Positions 22,744 through 31,174 of a DNA stretch of 64,000 nt are shown piece by piece. This DNA comes from Streptosporangium amethystogenes. Lineage in GTDB: Bacteria; Actinomycetota; Actinomycetes; Streptosporangiales; Streptosporangiaceae. Numbering within the stretch: position 1 is the first letter of the stretch; every line of letters starts with the position of its first letter. A program made the position numbers and the translations under genes. The notes under the pieces were generated by a model that ran no database searches, was not told the origin of the DNA, and worked only from the letters and a program-made list of their open reading frames with translations. The stretch lies in the NCBI RefSeq assembly GCF_000721075.1, contig NZ_JOEQ01000034.1, positions 13,780-77,779 on the forward strand. Reading direction: 5' to 3'.

Positions 22744-23391
22744 ATGCCTTCCCTCGATACCGGTGAGACCGGCTCGATCGTCACGGTCAACTCGGAAGAA
22801 GAACTCCGCAGGATCGTCGGCGAGGTCGGCGAGGTCGTCCTGCGCAAGGACATCGGCCACCTCGACGAGCACGCCCGTGACTTCATCGCCACCTCGCCCT
22901 TCCTGCTGCTGGCGACCTCGGGATCCGACGGCACCTGCGATGTCTCCCCGCGTGGCGAGGAACCCGGTGGCGTGCTGGTCCTCGACGACCACACGCTGGT
23001 GATCCCCGAGCGGCCCGGCAACCGCCGGCTCGACAGCCTGCGCAACATCGTCGCCAACCCGCAGGTCGGCCTGCTGTTCGTGGTGCCGGGCACCGAGGAG
23101 ACCCTGCGCGTCAACGGGCGGGCGCGGGTGGTCAGCCAGGCCCCGTACCTGGAGCGCCTGCGGGTGAAGGGGAAGGTTCCCACGCTGGCGGTCAGCGTCG
23201 AGGTGCGGGAGTGCTTCTTCCACTGTGCCAAGGCCTTCCGGCGCTCGGCGCTCTGGCAGCCGGAGCGATGGCCGGACCGCGGGGCGCGGCCCACCCTCGG
23301 CCGGATCCTCAAGGAGCAACTGGACCTGGAATGGCCGGCCAAGCTCATCGACGACGACCTGAGCATCGACGCCCGCGAGAACCTGTACTGA
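22744..23391 (+). CDS. Pyridoxamine 5'-phosphate oxidase-family FMN-binding protein
   Basis: A 215-aa split-barrel flavoprotein of the PPOX type, resembling the MSMEG_1061-like subgroup. Residues 45-150 carry FIATSPFLLLATSGSDGTCD, VSPRGEEPGGVLVLDDHTLV, IPERPGNRRLDSLRNIVANP and VGLLFVVPGTEETLRVNGRA, the FMN-binding barrel. The C-terminal region with CFFHCAKAFRRSALW is characteristic of this subgroup. It is probably a cofactor-dependent oxidoreductase (FMN or F420) rather than PdxH. The upstream region suggests a leaderless, possibly iron-regulated transcript. Confidence 0.88.
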   Translation: MPSLDTGETGSIVTVNSEEELRRIVGEVGEVVLRKDIGHLDEHARDFIATSPFLLLATSGSDGTCDVSPRGEEPGGVLVLDDHTLVIPERPGNRRLDSLRNIVANPQVGLLFVVPGTEETLRVNGRARVVSQAPYLERLRVKGKVPTLAVSVEVRECFFHCAKAFRRSALWQPERWPDRGARPTLGRILKEQLDLEWPAKLIDDDLSIDARENLY

Positions 23392-23425
23392 CGCCGTTCC
23401 GGAGGCGCTCGCGTACGCTCCACGC

Positions 23426-23638
23426 GTGGTGGACGAGTGCCGGGAAAACCTGTACCGGTGCCGAGCACGGGGCTGGCAGGCTGTGCGGATGGAGGTCCGG
23501 TACGTCCCGGATCACTCGGTGCTGTCGCTGGAGGAGGCTCGGGACGCCTCCCGCCTTCCCGGCACCGCGTCGTCGGCGGACGCGGTGCACGATCTCGTCG
23601 TACGCACCCGTCTGTCGACGAGAACCGCGAGGGCCTGA
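23426..23638 (+). CDS. Small hypothetical ORF
   Basis: A 70-codon frame starting with GTG (a later ATG at 23489 is possible). Third positions are about 80 percent G/C. I do not recognise the product (MEVRYVPDHSVLSLEEARDA) and see no ribosome site. It could be a gene remnant. Confidence 0.25.
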   Translation: MVDECRENLYRCRARGWQAVRMEVRYVPDHSVLSLEEARDASRLPGTASSADAVHDLVVRTRLSTRTARA

Positions 23639-23698
23639 AATCCCGCCGTGGTCGTCACGCGCACCCGGCCGCCGGAGCGACGGCCTGGAGTTCGTCGC

Positions 23699-24868
23699 TC
23701 AGAGTCTCAGGGAGGGCGGGAGCAGCGGCTGTCGCGGCCGGCGGCCCGTCTCGCCGCCGCGCAGCAGTTCCCACCAGCTCTCCAGCAGTGGGACGTCGGC
23801 GGTGTCGACGCGCTCGCCCGGGCGGGGGACGGCGAGGCGGACGTCACGGGCCTTGGCCTCGCGCCAGAGACGGTCGACCGGTTCGGCCCAGGGGTGCGTG
23901 GCCAGGGTGAAGGTCGCCCAGTGGACCGGGAGGAGCAGCCTGCCGCCCAGGTCGAGGTGGGCGTTGACCGCCTCCTCCGGGTTCATGTGGATGTCGGGCC
24001 AGGCGGCGTTGTAGGCGCCGATCGGCATGAGCGTGAGGTCGAACGGGCCGTGCGCGGCGCCGATCCCGGCGTAGCCGTCGAAGTATCCGGAGTCGCCGGC
24101 GTAGAAGACCTTCCTCTCCTGGCCGGCGATGACCCAGGAGCCCCACAGGGTGACGTTGCGGTTGAGGGTGCGACCGGAGAAGTGACGGGCGGCGGTCGCG
24201 ACGAATCGCAGGCCCGCGACGCTCGCCTCCTCGTCCCAGTCGAGCTCGACGATCCGTGAGGCGGGCACGCCCCAGCGCTCCAGGTGGGCGCCGATCCCCA
24301 GCGGCACCAGGAACGGCGCGGCCTGCAGCGCGAGCAGGCCGCGTACCGTCGCGCGGTCGAGGTGGTCGTAGTGATCGTGCGAGATCACGATCGCGTCGAG
24401 CGGCGGAAGACCTGCCAGCGGCCCCGGCATCGGGTGCAGGCGGCGCGGGCCGACCAACTGGGAGGGCGAGGCGCGTCTGCTCCACACCGGGTCGACGAGC
24501 ACGCGGTGGCCCTCGATCTCCAGCAGCGCGGTGGCGTGACCGTACCAGATGACGCTCAGCCCGGTCGGGGACGGCCCGCCCGCCGGCGCGGTCACCACCG
24601 GGACCGGCGTGGCCGGGCGGCGCTCCTCGCGGTTGTGCAGCATGTTCCAGGCGATCTCCCGCGCGCTCTGTGGCGAGGGTACGAAGGCGCTGGGCGTGGA
24701 GTTGCGAAAGAGGCCGTCGTGGAACTGTGGCGAGCGGCGCATCCGCTCCAGCCGCTCTCCCCTGGCTCTGCCCCCGAGTTCCGCCGGGATGTCCTTCAAC
24801 GCCCACCCTGCGGCGGCCAGTGCCAGCCCGCCCACGAGGAGACGCCCGATCGATCTGCTGCCCGCCAT
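23699..24868 (-). CDS. MBL-fold metallohydrolase (NAPE-PLD/UlaG-like), membrane-anchored
   Basis: A 389-aa metallo-beta-lactamase-fold protein. The N-terminal hydrophobic helix (SIGRLLVGGLALAAAGWALK) suggests a membrane anchor. The zinc motif HxHxDH is SHDHYDHLD, preceded by WYGHATALLEIEGHRVLVDP and followed by FYAGDSGYFDGY and LLPVHWATF, as in N-acylphosphatidylethanolamine phospholipase D relatives. The start was set at MAGSRSIGR; the frame is open upstream but that stretch lacks protein character. It probably hydrolyses a phosphodiester or lactone; the substrate is unknown. Confidence 0.9.
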   Translation of the reverse strand: MAGSRSIGRLLVGGLALAAAGWALKDIPAELGGRARGERLERMRRSPQFHDGLFRNSTPSAFVPSPQSAREIAWNMLHNREERRPATPVPVVTAPAGGPSPTGLSVIWYGHATALLEIEGHRVLVDPVWSRRASPSQLVGPRRLHPMPGPLAGLPPLDAIVISHDHYDHLDRATVRGLLALQAAPFLVPLGIGAHLERWGVPASRIVELDWDEEASVAGLRFVATAARHFSGRTLNRNVTLWGSWVIAGQERKVFYAGDSGYFDGYAGIGAAHGPFDLTLMPIGAYNAAWPDIHMNPEEAVNAHLDLGGRLLLPVHWATFTLATHPWAEPVDRLWREAKARDVRLAVPRPGERVDTADVPLLESWWELLRGGETGRRPRQPLLPPSLRL

Positions 24869-24991
24869 GTCGGCCCACGCTCCTGAAGTCGTCAGTGCCT
24901 GCAGAACGATCTCGGCTCCGCGACTGTTCCCGGCGTGCCCTGGGCAGGACCCGCCCGGCAGGCATCGTTGAACGTGAGACACCGCGCGGCG

Positions 24992-25029
24992 ACTTCACCG
25001 GTCACCAAAGAACTTCACCGGTCACCAAA
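24992..25029. repeat. Tandem 18-base direct repeat upstream of nfi
   Basis: ACTTCACCGGTCACCAAA occurs at 24992-25009 and 25012-25029, a period of 20 bases or about two helical turns. Each copy holds an ACCGGT palindrome. It sits in the GC-poor divergent region between the MBL and endonuclease V genes and may be a binding site. Confidence 0.6.
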
Positions 25030-25086
25030 AAAGACGAACAGTCCCAAAATATAACGTCATACTATAAAAGTAGCGATCATGGAGTT

Positions 25087-25791
25087 ATGAAGGTACAAAT
25101 GCCGCGCACTGTCACGGAGGCCGAAGCCATCCAGGACGAGCTCAGAGCACTGCTCGACCTGACCGGTCCGGGTCCCCGCAGTCCGGCCAGGATCGCGGGA
25201 GTGGACGTCGCCTACGACAGGGACCGGCTCGCGGCGGCGGTGACCGTGCTGGACGGGACGACGCTGGAGATCGTCGAAAAGGTCGCCGTCAGCGGGAGGG
25301 TGGCCTTCGACTACGTCCCCGGGCTGCTCGCCTTCCGGGAGGTACCCGCCCTGCTGGACGCCCTTGAGCGGCTCTCGGTAACCCCCGACCTGGTCGTCTG
25401 CGATGGATACGGCCTGGCGCACCCGCGCCGCTTCGGCCTGGCCTGCCATCTCGGCGTGCTCACCGGACTGCCCACGATCGGGGTCGGCAAGACCGCCTTC
25501 GTCGGCACCTATCCCACGCCCGCGCCCGAGCGGGGCTCGTGGACCGACCTGACGCTGGACGGTGACGTCGTCGGCCGCGTGCTGCGCACCCGGCACGGGG
25601 TCAAGCCCGTCTTCGTCTCCGTGGGACACCGTGTCGACCTCGCCACCGCCTGCCACAACGTGCTGAACCTGACACCCCGCTACCGCCTTCCCGAGACGAC
25701 CCGCGCCGCCGACCGGCTCTCCCGCGAGGCACTGATCGAAAACTGTCGTCCGGACCTGGTTGGATCCGCTCAGTACGACGAAATGGGATGA
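25087..25791 (+). CDS. nfi: Endonuclease V (deoxyinosine 3' endonuclease)
   Basis: A 234-aa endonuclease V, which nicks DNA (or RNA) one base 3' to inosine during repair of deaminated adenine. Catalytic residues are in place: D40 in AGVDVAYD, E85 in YVPGLLAFRE, D106 in LVVCDGYGLAHPRRFGLACH and K135 in GVGKTAF. The YVP wedge and C-terminal VSVGHRVDL are conserved. The ATG at 25087 has GGAG only two bases upstream; ATG 25099 with AAGG six bases upstream is an alternative start. The next gene begins two bases after its stop. Confidence 0.94.
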   Translation: MKVQMPRTVTEAEAIQDELRALLDLTGPGPRSPARIAGVDVAYDRDRLAAAVTVLDGTTLEIVEKVAVSGRVAFDYVPGLLAFREVPALLDALERLSVTPDLVVCDGYGLAHPRRFGLACHLGVLTGLPTIGVGKTAFVGTYPTPAPERGSWTDLTLDGDVVGRVLRTRHGVKPVFVSVGHRVDLATACHNVLNLTPRYRLPETTRAADRLSREALIENCRPDLVGSAQYDEMG

Positions 25792-25792
25792 A

Positions 25793-26758
25793 GTGAGCGA
25801 CAACGAGTGGGCCGAGGACATCGACGCGTGGCGCGACACCAACCTGGCACGGATCCGCCGGCGGTTGGCGAGCGGGTTCGATCCCGGGCAGTGGCTCCCG
25901 TGGCTGCGCACGACGCCCCTGCACCGGGCCGCCCAGGAGGGTGCCGTTCAGGTGATGGAGCTGCTGCTGACCTCGGGCGCGGAGGTCGATCCCGTCGACG
26001 CCGACGGCGCCACCCCGCTCTGGGAGGCCGTGCGCCACGGCTGGGACGACGCCGTACGGGTCCTGCTCGCCGCGGGCGCGGACCCCTGGCGGCCGTGCAT
26101 CGCGGGCCGCTCACCCGGCTCCCAGGCGCTCTTCACCGAACTGGCCGACCTGTTCGCCCAACTGCCCGGGGCCCCCACCATCAGCCCCAGGCTCCGCGAG
26201 CTCCAGGACACCGTCGACGCGATGATGTTCTCGTACGAGGACTACAACGAGGGACTGTGCGTCGCCTTCGTCGGCGAGGTGACCGAGGACGAGGTCATCC
26301 GCCGCCTGGGCGCCCTACCGGAGTCGTGCCCGCCGCTTCCAACCGGCGAGCTGTGGAGCGCCGAGCACGCCTCCCCCGTGGAGGTCCTGCGGGTGGCCAG
26401 CCCGCCGGGGGGTGGGGTGGTGCTCTTCCAGTCCGACGGCATCCTGCCGGTGCACGACGGGGTCGGCCGTGCCGTCACCTCGGGCGGCGGGGTGCTGGCC
26501 GGGGCCTTCCCGTTCACCAGCGCGTCCGTCGACATCTGGCGGGACGGGCTCCCCGCCGGACGGCCCTCGGTGCACGAGCAGCTCTCCGACAGCAGCATGG
26601 TCGAACTGTGGATGTGTCGTTTCGGCGACTGCGGCGCCCACCCCTCCACCGCGACCGAGCGCACCCTGGGCCTGATGACGCTGCTGACCTCCACCTACAT
26701 CACCGAGGAGTGGCTGTGGAGCGCTCCGATGAGGCTGGTCCCTGTCACACTGCGGTGA
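25793..26758 (+). CDS. Ankyrin-repeat protein
   Basis: A 321-aa protein. Residues about 35-105 contain two to three ankyrin repeats: TTPLHRAAQEGAVQVMELLL, SGAEVDPVDADGATPLWEAV and RHGWDDAVRVLLAAGADPW. The C-terminal two thirds have no family I recognise, with a beta-rich centre (GGGVVLFQSDGILPVHDGVG) and an acidic helix. The GTG start follows the nfi stop directly; the frame is open upstream to a TTG inside nfi. Ankyrin repeats mediate protein contacts, so it may bind the endonuclease V product or the next gene's Cys-rich protein. Confidence 0.8.
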   Translation: MSDNEWAEDIDAWRDTNLARIRRRLASGFDPGQWLPWLRTTPLHRAAQEGAVQVMELLLTSGAEVDPVDADGATPLWEAVRHGWDDAVRVLLAAGADPWRPCIAGRSPGSQALFTELADLFAQLPGAPTISPRLRELQDTVDAMMFSYEDYNEGLCVAFVGEVTEDEVIRRLGALPESCPPLPTGELWSAEHASPVEVLRVASPPGGGVVLFQSDGILPVHDGVGRAVTSGGGVLAGAFPFTSASVDIWRDGLPAGRPSVHEQLSDSSMVELWMCRFGDCGAHPSTATERTLGLMTLLTSTYITEEWLWSAPMRLVPVTLR

Positions 26759-26779
26759 AGTGGGTAGAGTCGCACAACG

Positions 26780-27328
26780 ATGAGAATCCACACGATCACC
26801 GCGCTCTGGGAAGACATACCCGACGATGCCGACGACCTCGTCCTGGTACGCGGCGGGTTCCGGGTCTATCTCTGCCTGTGCGGCAGGCCGCTGGCCGACC
26901 GGACGGCGGCCGAGCTGCACGCGTCCGAGACCAACCAGTGCACCACCTGCCTGGGCAGCACCGTCGAGAACATCGTGCCCGACTTCTCCCAGCAGTGCAC
27001 GGCCTGCGCCGGAACCGGCCGGCGCAGGGCACAGCTGACCTGGCAGCTCGCCCACGCCGAGGCCGAGACCATCATCACCATCGAGTTCGTCCGCGAGCTC
27101 ATCGCCGGCTTCACCGAGCCGTTCCGGCTCTCCGAGGTGGCCGACCTGGTCCGCGACACCCTCAACCTCCCGGTGGGCCGGCTGCCGGTCGGCCCGCGGG
27201 TCCGCGACGTCCTGCGCACCCTGGAGGCGAGGGGTGAACTCATGCTGCTCTCCGCCCCCGACGAACTCCTGCGCGGCACCTCGGTCATGCTCTACCGCGA
27301 CCCCTACTGGGAACACGTCACCGGTTGA
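26780..27328 (+). CDS. Cys-rich (zinc-ribbon-like) protein of unknown function
   Basis: A 182-aa protein. Cysteine pairs occur in YLCLCGRPL, NQCTTCLGS and QQCTACAGTGRRR, suggesting a zinc ribbon of about 50 residues that resembles DnaJ-type CxxCxGxG pairs. The rest is helical (VRELIAGFTEPFRLSEVADL) and resembles a winged helix near the C-terminus. It follows the ankyrin gene by 21 bases. No family assigned. Confidence 0.7.
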   Translation: MRIHTITALWEDIPDDADDLVLVRGGFRVYLCLCGRPLADRTAAELHASETNQCTTCLGSTVENIVPDFSQQCTACAGTGRRRAQLTWQLAHAEAETIITIEFVRELIAGFTEPFRLSEVADLVRDTLNLPVGRLPVGPRVRDVLRTLEARGELMLLSAPDELLRGTSVMLYRDPYWEHVTG

Positions 27329-27341
27329 GCGCCCTTCGCGG

Positions 27342-28529
27342 CTACATCTTCTCCGCCGCCGCGAGGTAACCCGCCAGCATGGTCAGCGCGACGTCGCGTA
27401 CCGCGTCGTCGCCGGGCAGGAAGCCGGCGCTGTGCATGCGCACGTCCGTGCCGTCACCGACCCCGACGAACATCATCAGGCCGGGCAGCACCGCGGAGAG
27501 ATAGGAGAAGTCGTCGGCGCCGAAGGAGAGCAGCGGCCGCGAGAGGGTGAGGCCCAGGTGGGTCAGGTGGGCACCGGCTCGGGCGGCGAGCCCGGAGTCG
27601 TTGCACAGGACCGGCTCACCTCGGGTGATGCTCACCTTGGCCTCGCAGCCGTGGGCCCGCGCGACCAGGTCCGCGACCTCCTCCAACCGGGCGTGCACCT
27701 GGTCGCGGATGCGCTCGCTCAGCGCCCTGACCGTACCGCCGGCCGTGGCCTCGTCGGGCACGACGTTGGGTGCGCTGCCGGCCGTCAGCATGGAGACGCC
27801 GAGGACCGCCGAGCTGGTCGGGTCGACGTCACGGCTGACCACCCGCTGCAGGGCGACGACGACGTGCGCGAGCGCGAGTACCGGATCGCTGGTCAGGTGA
27901 GGGTAGGCGGCGTGCCCGCCGCGGCCCCTGACCACGACCGTGAACTCGTCGGCGGCGGCGTTCACCGTGCCGGGGGTGGCCGCGACCTCGCCCCGCGGCA
28001 GGGTGGGCTGGACGTGCGCGCCGATGATGGCGGTGATCTGGTGCTCCGCCAGCGACGGCGACCGGGCGATGTCGTGGGCGCCGGAGGGGTAGGTCTCCTC
28101 GCGCGGCTGGAGCATCGCGACCAGCGGAGGGGCGCCGGGGGTGTCGCCGACCGCGTGGCAGAGCGCCACCAGGGCGGCGAGGTGCACGTCATGCCCGCAG
28201 GCGTGCATGCGGCCCGGCCTGCCGGACGCCCAGTCGACGCCGGTCCGCTCGGTCACCGCCAGCGCGTCGAGTTCGGCCCGTACGGCGACCGCGGGCCCGG
28301 GGCCGCCGACGCGCACCAGCGCACCCGTACCGGCCACCGCCTCCACGGGGCGTCCGGGCAGCTCGGCCAGGATCAGGTCGCGGGTCGGCCCCTCCTCGCC
28401 CGACAGGTCGGGGCGGGCGTGCAGCCTGCGGCGCAGCTCTGTCGCGGCGGGCATCCGCCGCTCCAGTGCCGCCCGAAGCCTGGCCTCGACGGAGTCGACG
28501 GCCGAGCCGAAGGCAAGAGGCTCGATCAT
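27342..28529 (-). CDS. M20D-family amidohydrolase
   Basis: A 395-aa metal-dependent amidohydrolase of the IAA-amino-acid hydrolase/hippuricase type. ACGHDVH is the conserved metal-binding Cys-Gly-His-Asp-x-His. LQPREETYPSGAH corresponds to the catalytic E-E pair, and VRGRGGHAAYPHLTSDPVLA lies in the dimerisation lid. It should cleave N-acyl amino acids. The ATG overlaps the stop of the upstream amidohydrolase (ATGA), making it the third gene of a GS-amidohydrolase-M20D operon. Confidence 0.92.
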   Translation of the reverse strand: MIEPLAFGSAVDSVEARLRAALERRMPAATELRRRLHARPDLSGEEGPTRDLILAELPGRPVEAVAGTGALVRVGGPGPAVAVRAELDALAVTERTGVDWASGRPGRMHACGHDVHLAALVALCHAVGDTPGAPPLVAMLQPREETYPSGAHDIARSPSLAEHQITAIIGAHVQPTLPRGEVAATPGTVNAAADEFTVVVRGRGGHAAYPHLTSDPVLALAHVVVALQRVVSRDVDPTSSAVLGVSMLTAGSAPNVVPDEATAGGTVRALSERIRDQVHARLEEVADLVARAHGCEAKVSITRGEPVLCNDSGLAARAGAHLTHLGLTLSRPLLSFGADDFSYLSAVLPGLMMFVGVGDGTDVRMHSAGFLPGDDAVRDVALTMLAGYLAAAEKM

Positions 28530-29698
28530 TTGGCCGGTTCCAGACCGTAGACGCGCAGGGCGTTGTCCACACCGATCATGGTGGCCACCCGGACGGCCTC
28601 CGCCTCGGCCCACTCTCCGGCATCGACCCACCCGCGCAGCGCCCGGCCGAGCCCGCGGCGGAACAGGCGCGCCCCCAGCATGTGCAGCTCCGCCGGGCCC
28701 CAGGCGTCCGAGGAGAACAAGATCTTGGCGAACGGCGCGAGTTCCAGCGACTCGGCGATCAGCGCGTCCGACCGGCTGCCGGTGTAGTTGACGCCGAGAC
28801 CGACGTCGAAGTAGACGTGTGGGAAGACCTGCGCGAGATAACCGGCGTTGCGGTGGTACGGGTAGCAGTGCAGCAGCAGGATGTCCACGCCGTGCGGCTC
28901 GATGAGCTTCAGCCAGCGGGTGAGCAGCAGCGGGTCACACATGTGCAGCTCCACGTCGGGGTCCCCGTAACCGGCGTGCAGTTGCAGCGGCAACCCGCGC
29001 TCCACCCCGGCCCAGAGTCCGAGGCGGAGCAGCACCGGGTCGTCCACCCGCCACTGGCCGCTCGCCTCGCCGGCGGACAGCCAGCGGCCCGCCGCCAGGG
29101 CGACCTCCCGGTCGCCGGGCGGTGCCGGGTCGAAGGCGAAGCCGTGCCGGTAGGCGACGATGCTCTTGAGGCCGACGGCGCCGACGGTGCGGCGCTCCAG
29201 CTCCTCGCGGAAGCGGCCCGGCAGTTCCGCAGCCGAGACCCCCGAGGCGGCCACCTGCTCCAGCACCTGCTCGATGCGGACCACCTCGTGCACGGGCCGC
29301 CCCGACGCCTCCGCCATCCCGGCCGGGTCCAGGACGTCGTCGCCCCGATAACCGGTCTCCAGCAGAAAGCGGCCGATACCGCTGGCGGCCAGGAGCAGCC
29401 GGTTGACCTCGGCGGCGCCCAGTTCGGTGCGGCGCGCCAGGTAGTCCTCCGGCGCCGCGTGGGCGGGCAGGCCGAGGACCGGCGCGCACCAGCGGCGGAT
29501 CGCGAAACCCAGCTGGGAGTCGAACTGGGTCATGAACGCCGGGATCGGCCGGTCGGACTCGGTCACCAGCGTCTCGAACTCACCGCGGCCCAGCTCTCCC
29601 GAGGAGGCACCGTGCACATGGTGGTCGACCAGGGGAAGGGTGGCGAGCACGCCCTCCAGGTCGCCGGCCGCGTCCCCGGAGAAGTTCTCAGTAGACAT
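28526..29698 (-). CDS. Amidohydrolase (FluG N-terminal-domain type)
   Basis: A 390-aa TIM-barrel amidohydrolase. The metal site is DHHVHGAS (H-x-H) at the start, LQLHAGYGD and LLHCYPYHRNAGYLAQ in the middle, and SSDAWGPAE near the C-terminus (the final Asp). The GYLA..FPHVYFDVG pattern is that of the amidohydrolase domain which, in fungal FluG and plant NodGS proteins, is fused to glutamine synthetase. Here the glutamine-synthetase-like gene is separate and overlaps by eleven bases. The pair probably makes or breaks a gamma-glutamyl or related amide. Confidence 0.88.
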   Translation of the reverse strand: MSTENFSGDAAGDLEGVLATLPLVDHHVHGASSGELGRGEFETLVTESDRPIPAFMTQFDSQLGFAIRRWCAPVLGLPAHAAPEDYLARRTELGAAEVNRLLLAASGIGRFLLETGYRGDDVLDPAGMAEASGRPVHEVVRIEQVLEQVAASGVSAAELPGRFREELERRTVGAVGLKSIVAYRHGFAFDPAPPGDREVALAAGRWLSAGEASGQWRVDDPVLLRLGLWAGVERGLPLQLHAGYGDPDVELHMCDPLLLTRWLKLIEPHGVDILLLHCYPYHRNAGYLAQVFPHVYFDVGLGVNYTGSRSDALIAESLELAPFAKILFSSDAWGPAELHMLGARLFRRGLGRALRGWVDAGEWAEAEAVRVATMIGVDNALRVYGLEPAK

Positions 29699-30977
29699 CG
29701 GCGACCTTCCGGCAGAGCTCGTGGTCGGGCAGTCCCTTGACGCAGGCCAGCTCGGCCCGTCGCACGGCGAGGAACGTGTGGAGCAGTTCGTGGGGGAACC
29801 AGCCTCGGGCGACCTCGTCGGCCTCCAGCGCGGCGAGCGCCTCGGGCAGGGAGCCGGGGAGCGCGGGCTCTTCGGCCAGGTCGGCCTCGGACGCGGTCTC
29901 CGGCCACACCCGGGCGGGCTCGGCCCCGGCCAGTCCCGCGAGGCCGGCGCGGATCAGGACGCCGAGCACCAGCCACGGGTTGGCCGTGGCGTCCGCCGCC
30001 CGGTACTCCAGGTGGAGCTGGTCCGCGGGGTCGGCACCGCCGATCTCGACGGTCGGCGCGATGCGCAGCAGCGCCTCGCGGTTACGCTCGGCGAGGAAGA
30101 CCCCGCCGGCGCTCCACCGGTGCGGGGTGAGTCGCAGATAGGAGCCGACGCTGGGCGCGGTGACGGCCACCACCGCACCGGCGTGCCGCAGGATTCCGGC
30201 CGCGAACCTGGCCGCGGTCGAGGAGAGCCTGCCGGGTGCTCCGGCGTCGAACATCACCGGGCCGCCACCGACCTCGCGGAGCGAGAAGTGCACGTGGACG
30301 CCGTTGCCGACGCCCGCGGGGTCGGCCAGCGGGACGAAGGTGACCGGGTGCCCCCTGCGGCGGGCGAGGTCGCGGACGAGTTCGCGCAGCAGGATCGCCC
30401 GGTCGGCGGCGACCATCCCGGGAGCGGGCCGCAGGGTGATCTCGAACTGGCCGTCCCCGTACTCGGGGAGCCAGCTCTCCGGCTCCAGCCCGGCCGTCTC
30501 CAGCAGCGCGACCAGGTCGGTGCCGAACGGCTCGGCGCCGCGCAGGCGCTGGAAGGAGAAGGGCGGCGCCTCGGCCTGGTCGCCGAGCATGAACTCGTGT
30601 TCGAAGGAGGCGTTCACCTCAAGGCCCGCGACCTCTCTCAGATCCGCCAGCGCACGGGCGAGGAAGCCGCGCGGGCAGCCGGGCCAGGGGCTGCCGTCCA
30701 GGCCGGTCTGGTCGGCGAGGTAGAGCCGGGTGCCCGGCACCGGGCCGTCGGCGGGCAGGTCGACGGCCGTCGCGGGGTCGGGGAGCAGCCGCAGGTCGCC
30801 CACCGAGCCGAAGACGTTGTCGTCGGTCAGGTGGCCGAAACAGGTCAGCGCCAGATTGGCGGGGACCCATCCCACTCCGGTGCGCAACGTCTGGTCCAGC
30901 CGGGCCACCGGGGTAGCCCGGCCCCGCATCTGGGCCGCGAGGTCACAGGTCGCCACGAAGGCGGTCCCTGTCGTCAT
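29688..30977 (-). CDS. Glutamine synthetase-like ligase
   Basis: A 429-aa glutamine-synthetase-fold enzyme, shorter and more divergent than housekeeping GlnA. Visible are GLEVNASFEHEFML (metal-binding Glu), GNGVHVHFSL (the ammonia-site H-x-H), SYLRLTPHRWSAG and NREALLRIAPTV (ATP-phosphate Arg region) and LEYRAADATANPWL (the conserved E-x-R-x-x-D). Such GlnA-like enzymes gamma-glutamylate amines, amino acids or polyamines instead of ammonia. The first gene of the minus-strand operon; GAGGAG precedes the ATG. Divergent from an SDR across an operator-like palindrome. Confidence 0.9.
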   Translation of the reverse strand: MTTGTAFVATCDLAAQMRGRATPVARLDQTLRTGVGWVPANLALTCFGHLTDDNVFGSVGDLRLLPDPATAVDLPADGPVPGTRLYLADQTGLDGSPWPGCPRGFLARALADLREVAGLEVNASFEHEFMLGDQAEAPPFSFQRLRGAEPFGTDLVALLETAGLEPESWLPEYGDGQFEITLRPAPGMVAADRAILLRELVRDLARRRGHPVTFVPLADPAGVGNGVHVHFSLREVGGGPVMFDAGAPGRLSSTAARFAAGILRHAGAVVAVTAPSVGSYLRLTPHRWSAGGVFLAERNREALLRIAPTVEIGGADPADQLHLEYRAADATANPWLVLGVLIRAGLAGLAGAEPARVWPETASEADLAEEPALPGSLPEALAALEADEVARGWFPHELLHTFLAVRRAELACVKGLPDHELCRKVADVY

Positions 30978-31028
30978 CGGCTTTCTCCTCCCAGTCCGGT
31001 CCGCACCTCGCGTCCCGGCCGCCCTAAG

Positions 31029-31049
31029 TGAAACATATGGTTCATATGT
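31029..31049. promoter_or_regulatory. Palindromic operator candidate between GS-like and SDR genes
   Basis: TGAAaCATATGgTTCA (31029-31044) is a near-perfect 16-base palindrome. The overlapping ACATATG-gtt-CATATGT (31033-31049) is perfect. It lies in an AT-rich divergent promoter region. The TGAAA/TTTCA-type arms resemble RpiR-family sites, and a RpiR gene lies at 41666. Confidence 0.5.
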
Positions 31050-31174
31050 ATGGTCAAGGCGGTGGAATGAAACTTAGCATGCGTGTTACCTGATACCCCT
31101 GACAGAAACGCCCAGGTCATATGTGTCGAGCCGGCGGGAGGCCGCTCCCGCCCGGCATCACCGGAAGGCATCCC

